A stretch of DNA of 64,000 bases from positions 525,150 to 589,149 of the forward strand of contig CP116767.1 in the NCBI GenBank assembly GCA_028571325.1. Direction: 5' to 3'. The DNA is from Wolbachia endosymbiont of Ctenocephalides felis wCfeF. GTDB lineage: Bacteria > Pseudomonadota > Alphaproteobacteria > Rickettsiales > Anaplasmataceae. Shown piece after piece: positions 54,075 through 64,000 of this stretch. How positions within the stretch are numbered: the first letter of the stretch is position 1; every line of letters starts with the position of its first letter. Under the pieces are notes generated by a model, which made no database searches, was not told where the DNA came from, and was given only the letters and a program-made list of their open reading frames with translations. Position numbers and translations under genes: made by a program.

Positions 54075-55504
54075 TTCAAAATATTCTGCGCCTTTTGTAT
54101 ATAACCGCAGTGCTGACTCGTTACAACATATTACCTCGTTTGCTCGCTCCTTCAAGAGGGTCAATAAACAAGATACAAGGTTACAAACTAAAGTGTGCTC
54201 TTGAAAAATTAGGTCCAGTGTTTATTAAATTTGGACAATCCATTTCATCACGTACTGATATTTTAAATGAGGATATAACGGATAACTTATTATTAATATG
54301 TGATAGGCTACCATCTTTTTCGCACAAGATAGCAGTTGAAACTATAGAAAGCGAATTTAATTGCAAGTTAAGCGACATTTTCTCAAGCTTTTCTGAAGAG
54401 CCAATTGCAGCAGCGTCAATTTCTCAAGTGCATAAAGCAACTACAACGGAAGGTAAAGAAGTTGCGGTGAAGATTTTAAGGCCAAATATTGAGAGAGCAT
54501 TTTCAAGGGATATAAAAACGCTCTTTTGGCTTGCAGAGGTTGCAGAAAGATTTAGCGAGCAATCAAAGAGGCTAAGACCGATCGAGTTAGTCAAAACTTT
54601 TGCTGAAATTTGCCAATTAGAGCTAGACTTACGTTTTGAGGCCGCTCATTCCTCGGAGCTAAAGGAGAACACAAAAAACGACAGAGGTTTTTATGTACCT
54701 CAAGTGGATTGGAGCAGGACTTCAAAAAAAGTTTTAACGCTGGAATGGATAGAAGCAACACCAATATACGAGATCGAGAAACTAAATAATCATAAGCAAA
54801 TAGCTGTAAATCTTATAGAGTCGTTCTGCAATCAAGTATACAGAGACTGTTTCTTTCATGCAGATATGCACCCTGGAAATCTCATGGTCGATAGTGACAA
54901 CAATATTGTCGCCCTCGATTGTGGAATCATGGGCCGAATAGACCGCGAAACGTGCTATTATGTGATAGAGATACTGAAGGGTTTTCTAAATCGGGATTAT
55001 GATCACGTTGCAAAGGTACATTTTAGAGCTGGCTATGTCTCACCGCATCATAAAAATTTCGTTACAGCGTGTAGAGCAATAGGTGAACCTATTATAGGAC
55101 AGCCTATACAGAAAATTTCTTTTGCTAGTTTACTTGCTCAATTGTTCAAAATAACTGGTGATTTTGATATGAAAGTTCAAACGCAATTGTTATTGCTGCA
55201 GAAAACTATGATTTTACTGGAGGGAACATGTAGAAAAATCTACCCAGAAATCAATATGTGGAAAATAGTTAAAGCATGGACGGAGAATCAACATAAAAAT
55301 AAAATAGGCTATAGGGAAAGAGTAAAAAGTTCTTATCCAATAAAGACAATTCAGGAAGTATTCAGCTTTGTAGAGAAATTAAATCTGATAGCTGATCAAA
55401 AACTAGAGAATATCCAGGTTAAGATTAGGTCAAATCGAAAGATCTATTTTTTACTGTGGTTTGTAATCGTGGTGCTAGTCGTTAAATTTTTAATTTTCCA
55501 ATAA
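54071..55504 (+). CDS. ubiB: Ubiquinone biosynthesis kinase-like protein UbiB
   Basis: This atypical ABC1/ADCK-family protein is needed for ubiquinone synthesis. Motifs are KLGPVFIKFGQSISSRTDI (KxGQ), an Ala-rich loop (EEPIAAASISQVHKA), VAVKILRPN, FFHADMHPGNLMV and IVALDCGIMGRI. Two C-terminal hydrophobic stretches (YFLLWFVIVVLVVKFLIF) anchor it in the membrane. The 477 residues are slightly short. It is coupled to znuC by a 4-base overlap. Confidence 0.94.
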   Translation: MIQNILRLLYITAVLTRYNILPRLLAPSRGSINKIQGYKLKCALEKLGPVFIKFGQSISSRTDILNEDITDNLLLICDRLPSFSHKIAVETIESEFNCKLSDIFSSFSEEPIAAASISQVHKATTTEGKEVAVKILRPNIERAFSRDIKTLFWLAEVAERFSEQSKRLRPIELVKTFAEICQLELDLRFEAAHSSELKENTKNDRGFYVPQVDWSRTSKKVLTLEWIEATPIYEIEKLNNHKQIAVNLIESFCNQVYRDCFFHADMHPGNLMVDSDNNIVALDCGIMGRIDRETCYYVIEILKGFLNRDYDHVAKVHFRAGYVSPHHKNFVTACRAIGEPIIGQPIQKISFASLLAQLFKITGDFDMKVQTQLLLLQKTMILLEGTCRKIYPEINMWKIVKAWTENQHKNKIGYRERVKSSYPIKTIQEVFSFVEKLNLIADQKLENIQVKIRSNRKIYFLLWFVIVVLVVKFLIFQ

Positions 55505-55551
55505 GTGTTGCTTTTTAAGTCGCCATAGTTAAAATAAATGAAGTTTACCTC

Positions 55552-55576
55552 GGTCCCGCTACCTGTTAGCGGGACC
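55552..55576. other. Strong hairpin downstream of ubiB
   Basis: A perfect 10-bp stem GGTCCCGCTA/TAGCGGGACC with a 5-base loop, in a GC-rich island. No T-run follows, so it is not a standard intrinsic terminator; it may still protect or end the ubiB transcript. Confidence 0.55.
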
Positions 55577-55697
55577 TATTGCAGAGATACTGTAAATAAA
55601 TCATGACGTAGGGCTGCACTAGCTACACAATTAGGATGACACCGAGAAGTACGTTATCACCAAACAATTGTGCGAGAGATCTGAATTTAAAGTTTTT

Positions 55698-55730
55698 ATT
55701 GTCTATAGAGGATAAGCTGCTACAATAAAC
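55698..55730 (+). promoter_or_regulatory. Possible promoter for petB-petC
   Basis: TTGTCT, a 16-bp spacer and TACAAT lie within this stretch, about 30-60 bp before petB. Weak -35 match; position approximate. Confidence 0.4.
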
Positions 55731-55760
55731 AAATTAAAGATATAGAGAAAACTTCAAGTT

Positions 55761-56990
55761 ATGCAAGATGGTACTAAAAAAAAAACGACGGTAGAAGAAA
55801 AAGGCATATTGGGTTGGATAGAATATAGATTACCTATATTTTCTTTTCTAAAGCACATTGCTTCTTACCAAGTGCCAAAAAATCTAAATTATGCTTGGAA
55901 CTTTGGTTCTTTGGCTGGCATAGCTCTAATTTTACAAATAATAACGGGTATCTTTCTTGCTATGCATTACACTCCGCATGTTGAACATGCGTTTAACAGC
56001 GTGGAGCGTATAATGCGTGACGTGAACTATGGATGGCTGATACGTTACACTCATGCTGTCGGGGCATCGCTCTTCTTTATGGTGGTCTATGTTCATATAA
56101 TGCGTGGGTTATATTATGGATCTTATAAAAAGCCACGAGAAATGGTATGGTTCATTGGCATATTTATGTTCTTTGCAATGATGGCAACAGCTTTTATGGG
56201 ATATGTTCTCCCTTGGGGACAAATGAGCTTTTGGGGTGCAACAGTTATAACTAACTTATTTTCAGCTATACCTTTAATTGGTGATAAAATAGTTATATGG
56301 TTATGGGGAGGCTTCTCTGTTGATAATCCAACGCTCAATCGTTTTTTTGCTCTGCATTACCTTCTGCCTTTCGTCATTGTTGCTTTAGCTATGCTGCATG
56401 TCATTGCTCTGCATAGATTTGGCTCTAGTAACCCAAGTGGGGCAGAAGTAAAATCAGAAAACGATACCATTCCGCTCTACCCTTATTATATAGTAAAGGA
56501 TTGTATAACTTTTGGTCTGTTTTTTATAGTTTTGTTTGCGTTTGTTTTCTACGCTCCCAATGATTTGGGACACCCGGATAATTATATAGAAGCTGACCCC
56601 ATGGTAACTCCGGTTCATATAGTACCAGAGTGGTACTTTTTACCTTTTTATGCAATGCTGCGTTCAATTCCAAATAAGCTTATCGGTGTGCTTACCATGT
56701 TTGGGTCTATCTTAGTGTGGTTTTTATTACCCTGGCTCGGTAAATCAAAAGTTAAAAGTGGCGCTTATCGCCCGTTATTTAAGAAATTTTTCTGGGCCTT
56801 TGTAGTAAATTTTGCATTTCTTACCTGGCTTGGGGGGCAGGAAGTTAAAGAACCTTACATTACTCTAAGTAGGCTTTCCACTCTTTATTATTTTACATAC
56901 TTTATAATAGTTTTACCACTGCTCAGTAAGTATGAGAAACCGGAGAAACCACCAAAAACCATAAGTGATTCTGTACCGGAGATGAAGTAA
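55761..56990 (+). CDS. petB: Ubiquinol-cytochrome c reductase, cytochrome b
   Basis: Core membrane subunit of the bc1 complex, oxidising ubiquinol and pumping protons. It shows [21 protein letters not shown], heme-ligand His in ihe segments [39 protein letters not shown], and the Qo-site PEW motif in [17 protein letters not shown]. The 409 residues are full length. Its TAA overlaps the petC ATG by one base (TAATG). Confidence 0.97.
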   Translation: MQDGTKKKTTVEEKGILGWIEYRLPIFSFLKHIASYQVPKNLNYAWNFGSLAGIALILQIITGIFLAMHYTPHVEHAFNSVERIMRDVNYGWLIRYTHAVGASLFFMVVYVHIMRGLYYGSYKKPREMVWFIGIFMFFAMMATAFMGYVLPWGQMSFWGATVITNLFSAIPLIGDKIVIWLWGGFSVDNPTLNRFFALHYLLPFVIVALAMLHVIALHRFGSSNPSGAEVKSENDTIPLYPYYIVKDCITFGLFFIVLFAFVFYAPNDLGHPDNYIEADPMVTPVHIVPEWYFLPFYAMLRSIPNKLIGVLTMFGSILVWFLLPWLGKSKVKSGAYRPLFKKFFWAFVVNFAFLTWLGGQEVKEPYITLSRLSTLYYFTYFIIVLPLLSKYEKPEKPPKTISDSVPEMK

Positions 56991-57754
56991 TGCTGGTTAA
57001 AAATATATTAGCTATGTTCTGCACGTTATTTCTTGCTCATTTTTTGTGTGCTGAAGAGTTTAAGCCATCACCAAATAAAAAAATGGATTGGAGTTTTGAT
57101 GGAATTACCGGGTCTTTTGATAGGGAGTCAATTCAACGTGGCTATAAAGTATACAAGGAAGTTTGTGCTGCTTGTCATTCAATGAATAGAGTGGCATTTC
57201 GTAATTTGCAAAACGTAGGTTTTTCTGAAGAGGATGTGAAACAGATTGCTGCTTCTTATCAAGTTAAAGATGGTCCGAATGATTTAGGTGAAATGTTCGA
57301 TAGACCGGGAATACCTTCGGATTATTTTATCGCACCTTTTGATTCGAAAGAAGCAGCTGCAGCAAGTAATAATGGTGCAGTTCCACCGGACTTGTCATTA
57401 ATTATTAAAGCGAGGCACGATGGTGCAAATTATGTCTATTCACTGCTGACAGGCTATCAAAATGATGAGCAAGATGAGAATGGTTTGTATCTTAATCCGT
57501 ATTTTCCAACAGGTAAATTAGCTATGGCCTCACCGCTTTCTGAAGGAATGGTGGAGTATGACGGTACAAGGCAGGCTACAGTTGAAAACATGGCATATGA
57601 TGTGGTGAATTTTTTACAATGGGCAGCAGAGCCAGAACTAGAGCACCGACACAAGCTTGGATTTAAGGTGGTAGCATATTTTGTAATTTTAACAGTGTTT
57701 TTTGTGTTAACTAACAATAAAATTTGGAGCAAGCTCTATAAAAAGAAAAGATAA
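56990..57754 (+). CDS. petC: Ubiquinol-cytochrome c reductase, cytochrome c1
   Basis: Heme-bearing subunit of bc1. It has an N-terminal signal segment ([16 protein letters not shown]), the covalent heme site [10 protein letters not shown], a likely Met ligand in [20 protein letters not shown], and a C-terminal membrane anchor ([15 protein letters not shown]). The 254 residues are normal. It is coupled to petB; the Rieske gene petA is not here but 3.5 kb away on the other strand. Confidence 0.95.
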   Translation: MLVKNILAMFCTLFLAHFLCAEEFKPSPNKKMDWSFDGITGSFDRESIQRGYKVYKEVCAACHSMNRVAFRNLQNVGFSEEDVKQIAASYQVKDGPNDLGEMFDRPGIPSDYFIAPFDSKEAAAASNNGAVPPDLSLIIKARHDGANYVYSLLTGYQNDEQDENGLYLNPYFPTGKLAMASPLSEGMVEYDGTRQATVENMAYDVVNFLQWAAEPELEHRHKLGFKVVAYFVILTVFFVLTNNKIWSKLYKKKR

Positions 57755-57763
57755 AGTTTTTTA

Positions 57764-57794
57764 TTGACACTCACTTTCATACCTTATTTATACT
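57764..57794 (+). promoter_or_regulatory. Probable promoter for uvrB
   Basis: A perfect TTGACA (57764-57769) with TTTATA at 17 bp or TATACT (57789-57794) at 19 bp, 37 bp before uvrB. It sits directly after the petC stop. Confidence 0.5.
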
Positions 57795-57831
57795 AACAAG
57801 TATATTAATAGTATATGAAAATATAAGAACT

Positions 57832-59781
57832 ATGGAATTTCAAATCGTTACACATTTTAAACCAGCTGGAGATCAGCCACAAGCAATCGATAGCTTAGTT
57901 GCAGGGCTAAACAGCAACAAAAAAGATCAGGTTTTACTTGGAGTTACCGGCTCTGGAAAAACTTTCACTATGGCAAATGTTATCGCAAGAACAAACAGGC
58001 CTGCATTAATTATGGCGCACAACAAAACTTTAGCAGCGCAGCTTTATGAGGAAATGAGAGGATTTTTCCCCCATAACGCTGTTGGATACTTCATTTCTTA
58101 TTATGATTATTATCAGCCCGAGGCTTATTCGCCACAAACTGATACTTATATTGAAAAGGACTCCGTAATTAACGAAAGAATTGACATGCTGCGTTATTCT
58201 GCTGTTTGCTCTCTTTTGGAGCGCAGAGATACAATTGTAGTTGCCAGTGTTTCCTGTATATATGGTCTTGGTTCGCCAGAAAGCTATCTCAGCATGATCC
58301 TGACTTTAAGTGCTGGAGATAAAATTCGTGTTAATGACTTCCTGAATAATTTAGCTAATCTTCAATACAAGCGCTCTGATGTCAGATTTGAAAGAGGATA
58401 TTTCAGAGTACGCGGCGACATTATCGACATATTTCCTGCCTACTATGAAAACAAAGCTTGGCGTTTATCGCTAATGGGCAATGAAATAGAAGAAATTTCT
58501 GAGATTGATGCTATGACCGGCAATGTCATCAAGCGCATAGATAAAATCACCATTTTTCCAAACAGCTATCACATTACCTCACGTGAGACTCTATTGCAGG
58601 CGGTTCAGCTGATCAAAAAAGAGCTGCATGAACGCTTGGATTATTACTATTCACAGAACAAAATTGTTGAAGCAAAGCGCCTTGAGCAGCGCACCAATTT
58701 TGATATTGAAATGATGATAGCAACAGGAGTGTGTAAAGGTATCGAAAATTATTCGCGTTATCTCTATGGCATGGAAGCTGGAGATGCACCACCTACTTTG
58801 TTTGAATATTTACCTAAAGATGTAATTTTATTTGTCGACGAGAGTCATGTTACCGTTCCTCAGGTTGGCGCGATGTATAGCGGTAATGAGGCACGTAAAA
58901 AAAAATTGGTGGACCACGGATTTAGGCTCCCTTCTGCTTTTGATAACCGTCCATTAAAATTTGAAGAGTGGGAAGCAGTGCGGCCGCAAACCATTTTCAT
59001 TTCCGCTACTCCCGGAAAATATGAGTTGGCAAAAACCAATAATGTATTCATAGAGCAAGTTATTCGTCCAACGGGTCTTACAGATCCAATCTGCATTGTA
59101 AAGCCAACAGAGACTCAAGTTGATAATGTGATTCATGAAGCGCAAGTGACGATAAAGAAAGGGTTTTGTGTTCTTATTACCACATTGACAAAAAAAATGG
59201 CTGAAAAGCTAGCCGAACATATGAGTGAGCTAAATATGAAGGTGAGTTACCTGCATTCAGATATTGGTGCACTGGAGAGAATTGACATTATATGCAAATT
59301 AAGATCGAAAGAAATCGACATCCTAGTTGGTGTTAACTTACTGCGGGAAGGTCTTGATATTCCAGAATGTGGATTGGTTGCAATTTTGGATGCTGATAAG
59401 GAAGGATTTTTGCGATCAGAAACTTCGCTCATTCAAACGATAGGTCGTGCTGCACGCAATGCCGAAGGTAGGGTAGTTTTATATGCAGATAAAATGACCG
59501 GTTCTTTAGACCGTGCGTTGAAAGAAACAGAAAGAAGAAGGAAGAAACAACAAGAATATAATATACTGCATAATATTACACCAAAAACTATAGTAAAGGC
59601 TATATCAAATACTCTACAAGATAATGTAGCAGCCGAGAGAAAAGTCGATATTAGCAAGGACGATTTAGTCAATTTAGAAAAGCAGATGTTAAAACATGCT
59701 GAGAATCTAGAGTTTGAAGACGCAGCAAAAATAAAACGTATTATCGAAAGATTCGGCAGACTTCCTGCAAACCAAAACTAA
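57832..59781 (+). CDS. uvrB: Excinuclease ABC subunit B
   Basis: UvrB verifies DNA damage and recruits UvrC. Motifs are [16 protein letters not shown] (Walker A), the beta-hairpin text [25 protein letters not shown] (DEAD-like), [15 protein letters not shown] and [11 protein letters not shown] (helicase VI), and a C-terminal UVR motif ([21 protein letters not shown]). The 649 residues are full length. Confidence 0.97.
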   Translation: MEFQIVTHFKPAGDQPQAIDSLVAGLNSNKKDQVLLGVTGSGKTFTMANVIARTNRPALIMAHNKTLAAQLYEEMRGFFPHNAVGYFISYYDYYQPEAYSPQTDTYIEKDSVINERIDMLRYSAVCSLLERRDTIVVASVSCIYGLGSPESYLSMILTLSAGDKIRVNDFLNNLANLQYKRSDVRFERGYFRVRGDIIDIFPAYYENKAWRLSLMGNEIEEISEIDAMTGNVIKRIDKITIFPNSYHITSRETLLQAVQLIKKELHERLDYYYSQNKIVEAKRLEQRTNFDIEMMIATGVCKGIENYSRYLYGMEAGDAPPTLFEYLPKDVILFVDESHVTVPQVGAMYSGNEARKKKLVDHGFRLPSAFDNRPLKFEEWEAVRPQTIFISATPGKYELAKTNNVFIEQVIRPTGLTDPICIVKPTETQVDNVIHEAQVTIKKGFCVLITTLTKKMAEKLAEHMSELNMKVSYLHSDIGALERIDIICKLRSKEIDILVGVNLLREGLDIPECGLVAILDADKEGFLRSETSLIQTIGRAARNAEGRVVLYADKMTGSLDRALKETERRRKKQQEYNILHNITPKTIVKAISNTLQDNVAAERKVDISKDDLVNLEKQMLKHAENLEFEDAAKIKRIIERFGRLPANQN

Positions 59782-59810
59782 GCAGAAAGAAAGCAATTCA
59801 CTAGCTACGC

Positions 59811-61139
59811 CATGCTGCCGCAGGTCTCACGTGAATTCCGCTTGTGAGTGTTGCGTGGCCTGCATGGATACTGGGGAATCAGCCAACTGCAAGGATAATA
59901 GTTGCAAGCTATTCTCAGCGGCTGAGCGAAAAGCACTCACTCGATACAAGATGTATAATGCAGTCCATTTGGTATAGAGAGCTGTTTCCAGAGGTAGAGC
60001 TATCCACAGAACAAAACACTAAATACAAATTTCAAACAGTGCAGAGAGGATACAGAATTGCAACATCTGTTGGTGGAACACTAACCGGCGAAGGTGGTGA
60101 TTTCATCATCGTGGATGATCCACTGAGCTCCACTCAAGCTTTGAGTGAAACGCTTAGAAAGCGTGCTACAAACTGGTTTGACCAGACTTTAGTAAGCAGG
60201 CTCAACAATAGAAAAAAAGGAGCCATCGTTCTTGTGATGCACAGACTCCACCTGGAAGATTTGACCGGCCACCTTCTTTCCAAACCGAAAATCATATGGC
60301 ATCATATTCGTTTACCAATGATATCTGAAAATAAGGAGGTCATCTATTCAGTTAAAAAGACAGCGCCTACTTTTTTTGTTCCGGTCATCCAAGTAACTAC
60401 AAATGGGCACACCAGCAATAAAAGCTGGATTTCAGCATCACGTGTTGGAATGGTACCACCTGTAATATTATACTCAAGAGAAGAAGGTCAGCCGCTATAT
60501 CCCCTAGATGAAGGAGAAGTTGAGATGATAAAGGCTGAACTTGGAAGTTACGCTTTTGCTGCTCAATATCAGCAGAACCCTCTGCCGCTTTCAAGTGGTA
60601 TAATCAAACTAGAGTGGCTGAAGCGCTATAGAAATTTTCCTGATGATCTCTCGCATGTGACTCAAAGTTGGGACACTGCGGTTTCAACGAGCAACGCTAG
60701 CAACTTCAGCGTCTGCACCACTTGGGCAAAAGTGGGCAATAAGTTTTATTTACTCGATGTATACCGCGCAAAACTTGAGTACCCAAAACTTAAAGAGCAA
60801 GTTCTGTCGCTGGCTGCAAGATGGACACCACACGCAATTTTGGTCGAAGCCAAAACAAGTGGTCAACAATTGGTGCAAGAGCTAAAGGCAAACAGTGATT
60901 TGCCAATCATCGAAATAGTACCACATGATGATAAACTCGCTCGATTCCATCAGATTGTTCCGATTATAGAGTCTGGAAAAGTTTTTCTGCCGCACCAGGC
61001 GATATGGCTCAATGATTTTGAGTATGAAATTTTAATGTTCCCAGAAGCACATCACAATGACCAAGTCGACAGCACCGTGCAATATCTGCAATGGATGAGA
61101 GAAAGCACCTCCAGAGTCGCAGCTATACGGACATTGTGA
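59811..61139 (+). pseudogene. Terminase large subunit, 5'-truncated (scar 3)
   Basis: The open frame (GTG 59844 to 61139) keeps the middle and C-terminal parts of a phage WO-like large terminase: RIIVASYSQRLSEKH, GEGGDFIIVDDPLSS (Walker B-like), SQSWDTAVSTSNAS-type nuclease start (TQSWDTAVSTSNAS) and the shared C-terminus. The Walker A segment just upstream is degraded; 59811-59843 is recognisably related to the NMPPRSMKS region of scar 1 but out of frame. A palindrome pair is inserted in frame (residues about 179-203). No other phage gene is adjacent. It is the most complete of the three copies but still dead. Confidence 0.85.
60382..60452. repeat. Palindrome pair inserted in frame in terminase scar 3
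   Basis: Diverged arms GGTCATCCAAGTA and GCTGGATTTCAGCATCACG-type text encode about 24 residues (NGHTSNKSWISASRVGM) absent from terminase families; the frame remains open. Confidence 0.65.
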
Positions 61140-61241
61140 TTCGAGCCTGCCAGAAGACACCGTCATCCCGCAGCGACTCCAGGTATTTTGCTATGCTCAT
61201 CTGCGTTTCTCTTAAAACCATAATGCAAGAGAGCTACTAGG

Positions 61242-61841
61242 TTAAGCCTTTTTGCCAATTATCACAACATTTTCACTTGGGAAAAAATAATCAGGTATAG
61301 CCATATTTTTTGGTGCAGGCCCCCCAATTACTCGACCTGATGTATCATAATATGAGCCATGGCAAGGGCAGAACCAGCCGTTGCCGTCTTTTGTAGCATG
61401 ATCAACCGGCACACACCCAAGATGGGTACATATTCCAACCATAATTAACCACTCATCTTTTCCTTTGCATACTCTTTGCTCATCCGGCTGGGGATCTCGC
61501 AAATTTTTTACATCAACTGTTCTTGCCGCCTCAATCTCTTGTTTCGTACGTCTGCGAATAAATACCGGTTTACCTTGCCATTTTACTTTTTTCCCTTGCC
61601 CTTCTTGAATATCAGATAGATTAACCTCGACCGTAGACATCGCTAAAACTTCAGCGGAAGGGTTCATAGACTTAACTAGTGGCCAAAGTCCACTTGCAGC
61701 TCCTATACCTGCCATAGCACATGTAGTTAATGTTATAAAATCTCTTCTACTCTTATTTTTAGTGAGGTCTTTAACAGAAGATGCCTCTTTAGCCTTCTTG
61801 TCTGCCAACGATTTTTTATTTTTATTTAATTTTTTGTCCAT
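61242..61841 (-). CDS. petA: Ubiquinol-cytochrome c reductase, Rieske iron-sulfur subunit
   Basis: This is the Fe-S subunit of bc1. A twin-arginine-type start (KSRRDFITLTTCAMAGIGAASG) forms the membrane anchor. The [2Fe-2S] ligands are in GICTHLGCVPV and WFCPCHGSYYDTSGR, followed by GPAPKNMAIP. The 199 residues are full length. In many alphaproteobacteria petA is directly upstream of petB; here it is about 4.3 kb beyond petC and inverted, with uvrB and terminase scar 3 between. Confidence 0.96.
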   Translation of the reverse strand: MDKKLNKNKKSLADKKAKEASSVKDLTKNKSRRDFITLTTCAMAGIGAASGLWPLVKSMNPSAEVLAMSTVEVNLSDIQEGQGKKVKWQGKPVFIRRRTKQEIEAARTVDVKNLRDPQPDEQRVCKGKDEWLIMVGICTHLGCVPVDHATKDGNGWFCPCHGSYYDTSGRVIGGPAPKNMAIPDYFFPSENVVIIGKKA

Positions 61842-61925
61842 CGATCTCTACTCAGCTACAAGTATATATTTTAGCTTAAATACTATAGATTAATCAATAA
61901 AAACTTGCACTTTTAGCTATCGTTG

Positions 61926-64000
61926 CTACAGCTCAGAGGAGACAGAGTTTCCGACTTCTTCAGAAGTGCTATCTTCAGTGGAACCAGGATCTTCAATTTT
62001 TGCTGCTGATACCACCTTTTCTTTACTCTCTGTTTTAAATAAGGTAACTCCCTGAGTGCTACGTCCTGTGATTCTAATATCATCCACTGAAATGCGAATT
62101 AACTTTCCTTTATCTGTAATGAGCATTATATTGTCACCCTGCTCAACTGGAAAACTAGCAACGACACTACCATTTCTGCTGGTAGTAAGAATATTGGTGA
62201 TACCAACACCACCCCTATTGGTTACTCTGTACTCATACGCAGAAGTTCTTTTACCAAATCCATTTTCGGTAATGGTTAGTATAAACTCCTCATTCATCGC
62301 AAGTTTTAAGAATAATTCACTGTCTATTCCCAAATCGTTCAAAGTCTTTTCTAACTTAGAATCAACGGCATTGTTAGTAGCAGCTTCTAGTCTTTTTGCA
62401 AGTGGAACTTTTAGGTAAAGTTCTTTTGTTTCTGTTGTGACACCTATACCGTTTAGTATGGTCATGGATATCACGCTGTCGCTCTTTACAAGTTTGATGC
62501 CTCTTACACCATCTGAATTGCGGCTTTTGAATTGGCGAACATCACTTACAACAAATCTGATGCTTTTTCCAAGCGTCGTTGAAAGTAAAACGTGATCAAT
62601 TTCGTTGCATACTTTAACCGATACTAATTTGTCTCCTTCATCGAGCTTGATTGCTATCTTTCCATTACTTGGAATATAGTGAAAATCTGCTAAGGAGTTA
62701 CGCCTTATGTTTCCATGAGCAGTAGCAAAGACTATATTCTGATTTTCATCATTCTCACTTGGGAGCGGCATGATGTTAGTTATAGTTTCACCTTCAGTGA
62801 GAGGAAATACATTGACAAGCGCTCTTCCACGTGCTGTTGGCTCTGCAAGAGGTAATTTATAAACCTTTAACCTGTAAACTCTGCCAATATTAGAAAAGAA
62901 TAAAAGGCTAGTGTGGGTATTTCCAACAAACAATTTCGTGGTTACATCTTCTTCCTTTAATCCCTGTCCCAGCTTTCCTTTTCCACCACGACGCTGAGTT
63001 CTATAGTGAGAAAGCTTCACGCGCTTAATGTAACCATTCATAGTTACGGTTACCACCATATCCTCTTGTGGAATGAGATCTTCAGCTTCAATGTCTACAT
63101 CTGATTCTTCTATTGAAGTTTTTCGCGGCACGGCAAATCTGTTCTTTATTTCTTGTAAATTATTTTTTATTTCTTTCATCAATTTCTCTTCCGAGCCAAG
63201 AAAAGCGATATATTCTTTTATCAGGCTGATCATTGAATTTAGCTCAGCTTCTAATTTGCCTTTTTCAAGACCTGTTAAGCGTTGCAATTTCATGTCAAGA
63301 ATAGCCTTCGTCTGCAGCTCAGTTAATCTGTACACTCCGTCTTTTAAAAAGCTCTCACTGTCTGAAATCAAGCTAATAATCGTGTTTATTTCCGCTGAAG
63401 TCTTCCACTCCTTATTTAAAAGCTCTTTGCTTGCTTCCTCAGGATCTTTTGCACCACGGATGATTTTTATCACTTCATCTATGCTCAAGACTGCAATATA
63501 GAGCCCTATGTATATATGAGCTCTTTCCCTCGTTTTTCTTAGACGAAATTCCGTTCTCCTGATTAGTACTTCTTTTCTAAAGTCAACAAAAGCAGCTATG
63601 ATTCCTTTCAATGACATCAAAGCAGGTCTGTTGTTGCTGAGAACCAAAGTGTTAACACTAAAGCTACTTCTTAGGGGAGTAAGGCCCAATATTTGATTCA
63701 GTATGAAATCTGCTGCGGTATTTTTCCTAAGATCAATCACTACCCTAATGCCGGACTTATCGGACTCATCCCGGATTTCAGTTATGCCATCAATTTTCTT
63801 CTCTTTTACGAGTTCACCTATTTTCTCAATTAATTTTACTTTATTTACCTGGTAAGGTATTTCGTCAATAACTATTGCTTGCCTATCTTGCGGCAGATCT
63901 TCTATATGAGTTTTACCTTGTACAACAATTGAACCTCGGCCTGTGGCAAACGCTGATCTTATTCCAGACCTACCAAGAATCGTTCCACCGGTTGGAAAAT
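61926..64000 (-). CDS. gyrA: DNA gyrase subunit A (N-terminal part outside window)
   Basis: The frame runs off the right edge, so the first roughly 230 residues with the active tyrosine are not seen. Visible parts are PTGGTILGRSGIRSAFATGRG, IVIDEIPYQVNKVKLIEKI, the coiled-coil tower, and the C-terminal beta-pinwheel with the GyrA box in RRGGKGKLGQG, plus repeated blades (GRVYRLKVYKLP, GNIRRNSLADF). It ends with an acidic Ser-rich tail. Together with GyrB it introduces negative supercoils. Confidence 0.97.
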   Translation of the reverse strand, partial: FPTGGTILGRSGIRSAFATGRGSIVVQGKTHIEDLPQDRQAIVIDEIPYQVNKVKLIEKIGELVKEKKIDGITEIRDESDKSGIRVVIDLRKNTAADFILNQILGLTPLRSSFSVNTLVLSNNRPALMSLKGIIAAFVDFRKEVLIRRTEFRLRKTRERAHIYIGLYIAVLSIDEVIKIIRGAKDPEEASKELLNKEWKTSAEINTIISLISDSESFLKDGVYRLTELQTKAILDMKLQRLTGLEKGKLEAELNSMISLIKEYIAFLGSEEKLMKEIKNNLQEIKNRFAVPRKTSIEESDVDIEAEDLIPQEDMVVTVTMNGYIKRVKLSHYRTQRRGGKGKLGQGLKEEDVTTKLFVGNTHTSLLFFSNIGRVYRLKVYKLPLAEPTARGRALVNVFPLTEGETITNIMPLPSENDENQNIVFATAHGNIRRNSLADFHYIPSNGKIAIKLDEGDKLVSVKVCNEIDHVLLSTTLGKSIRFVVSDVRQFKSRNSDGVRGIKLVKSDSVISMTILNGIGVTTETKELYLKVPLAKRLEAATNNAVDSKLEKTLNDLGIDSELFLKLAMNEEFILTITENGFGKRTSAYEYRVTNRGGVGITNILTTSRNGSVVASFPVEQGDNIMLITDKGKLIRISVDDIRITGRSTQGVTLFKTESKEKVVSAAKIEDPGSTEDSTSEEVGNSVSSEL

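Noticed and set aside
55505-55760. tRNA gene suggested by the GC-rich hairpin
   Set aside because: Only one stem is found; there is no T-arm, anticodon arm or acceptor stem.

Overview
The window is from an arthropod-type Wolbachia (Rickettsiales, Alphaproteobacteria). The signs are an AT-rich genome, scattered single housekeeping genes instead of large operons, a bc1 complex, ankyrin-repeat proteins, remnants of a phage WO-like terminase, and many copies of a short palindrome (core GTCATTCCAG...CTGGAATCCAG) both between and inside genes. I cannot assign a supergroup or strain.

Layout. 1-6900: smpB (partial), an ankyrin-like gene broken by one TGA, cvpA, ribE, a membrane-anchored orphan, pheS and glmU. 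7050-10330: terminase scar 1, carrying a nested cassette (palindrome > GIY-YIG gene > serine-recombinase element). 10430-13550: repeat copy A with a candidate small RNA, guaB, and a TPR protein. 13600-16490: two divergent host-interaction candidates, a leucine-rich-repeat membrane protein and an ankyrin protein with EPIYA/YEEI-type tyrosine motifs. 16550-17770: frameshifted Bcr/CflA transporter. 17950-23200: terminase scar 2 with a second copy of the nested cassette, an IS110-type element, and a YopT/C58-like protease candidate. 23460-28070: MFS transporter, tadA, pyrG, secG, frameshifted radC. 28100-32750: repeat copy B, a small ankyrin protein, topA, two small membrane proteins. 33030-37170: ppiD-like gene, dusB, and a membrane-anchored Ulp1/C48-like protease. 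37300-40890: repeat copy C and a GltD-like flavoprotein that has lost its C-terminus and carries three in-frame palindrome insertions. 40920-48110: the envelope cluster rseP-bamA-skp-fabZ, then sdhE, zapA, an IHF/HU gene and rpsA. 48250-51880: repeat copy D, two orphan membrane proteins, and hemH with an in-frame palindrome. 52000-64000: ndk, znuA, znuC, ubiB, petB, petC, uvrB, terminase scar 3, petA, gyrA (partial).

How it fits together. The housekeeping part is ordinary. The accessory part holds three unrelated effector-like architectures (EPIYA/YEEI ankyrin protein, Ulp1-like protease, C58-like protease) plus an LRR protein, all encoded outside any intact prophage. The most unusual mobile element is a large serine recombinase flanked by perfect 24-bp inverted repeats. 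Removing it restores a 95-codon GIY-YIG gene exactly, so it inserted cleanly with no target duplication. The most unusual non-coding signal is a four-copy repeat. Each copy starts with a TTGACA-17-TATAAT-type promoter, and the best copy follows this with a hairpin at the presumed transcript start and a terminator-like hairpin about 135 nt downstream.
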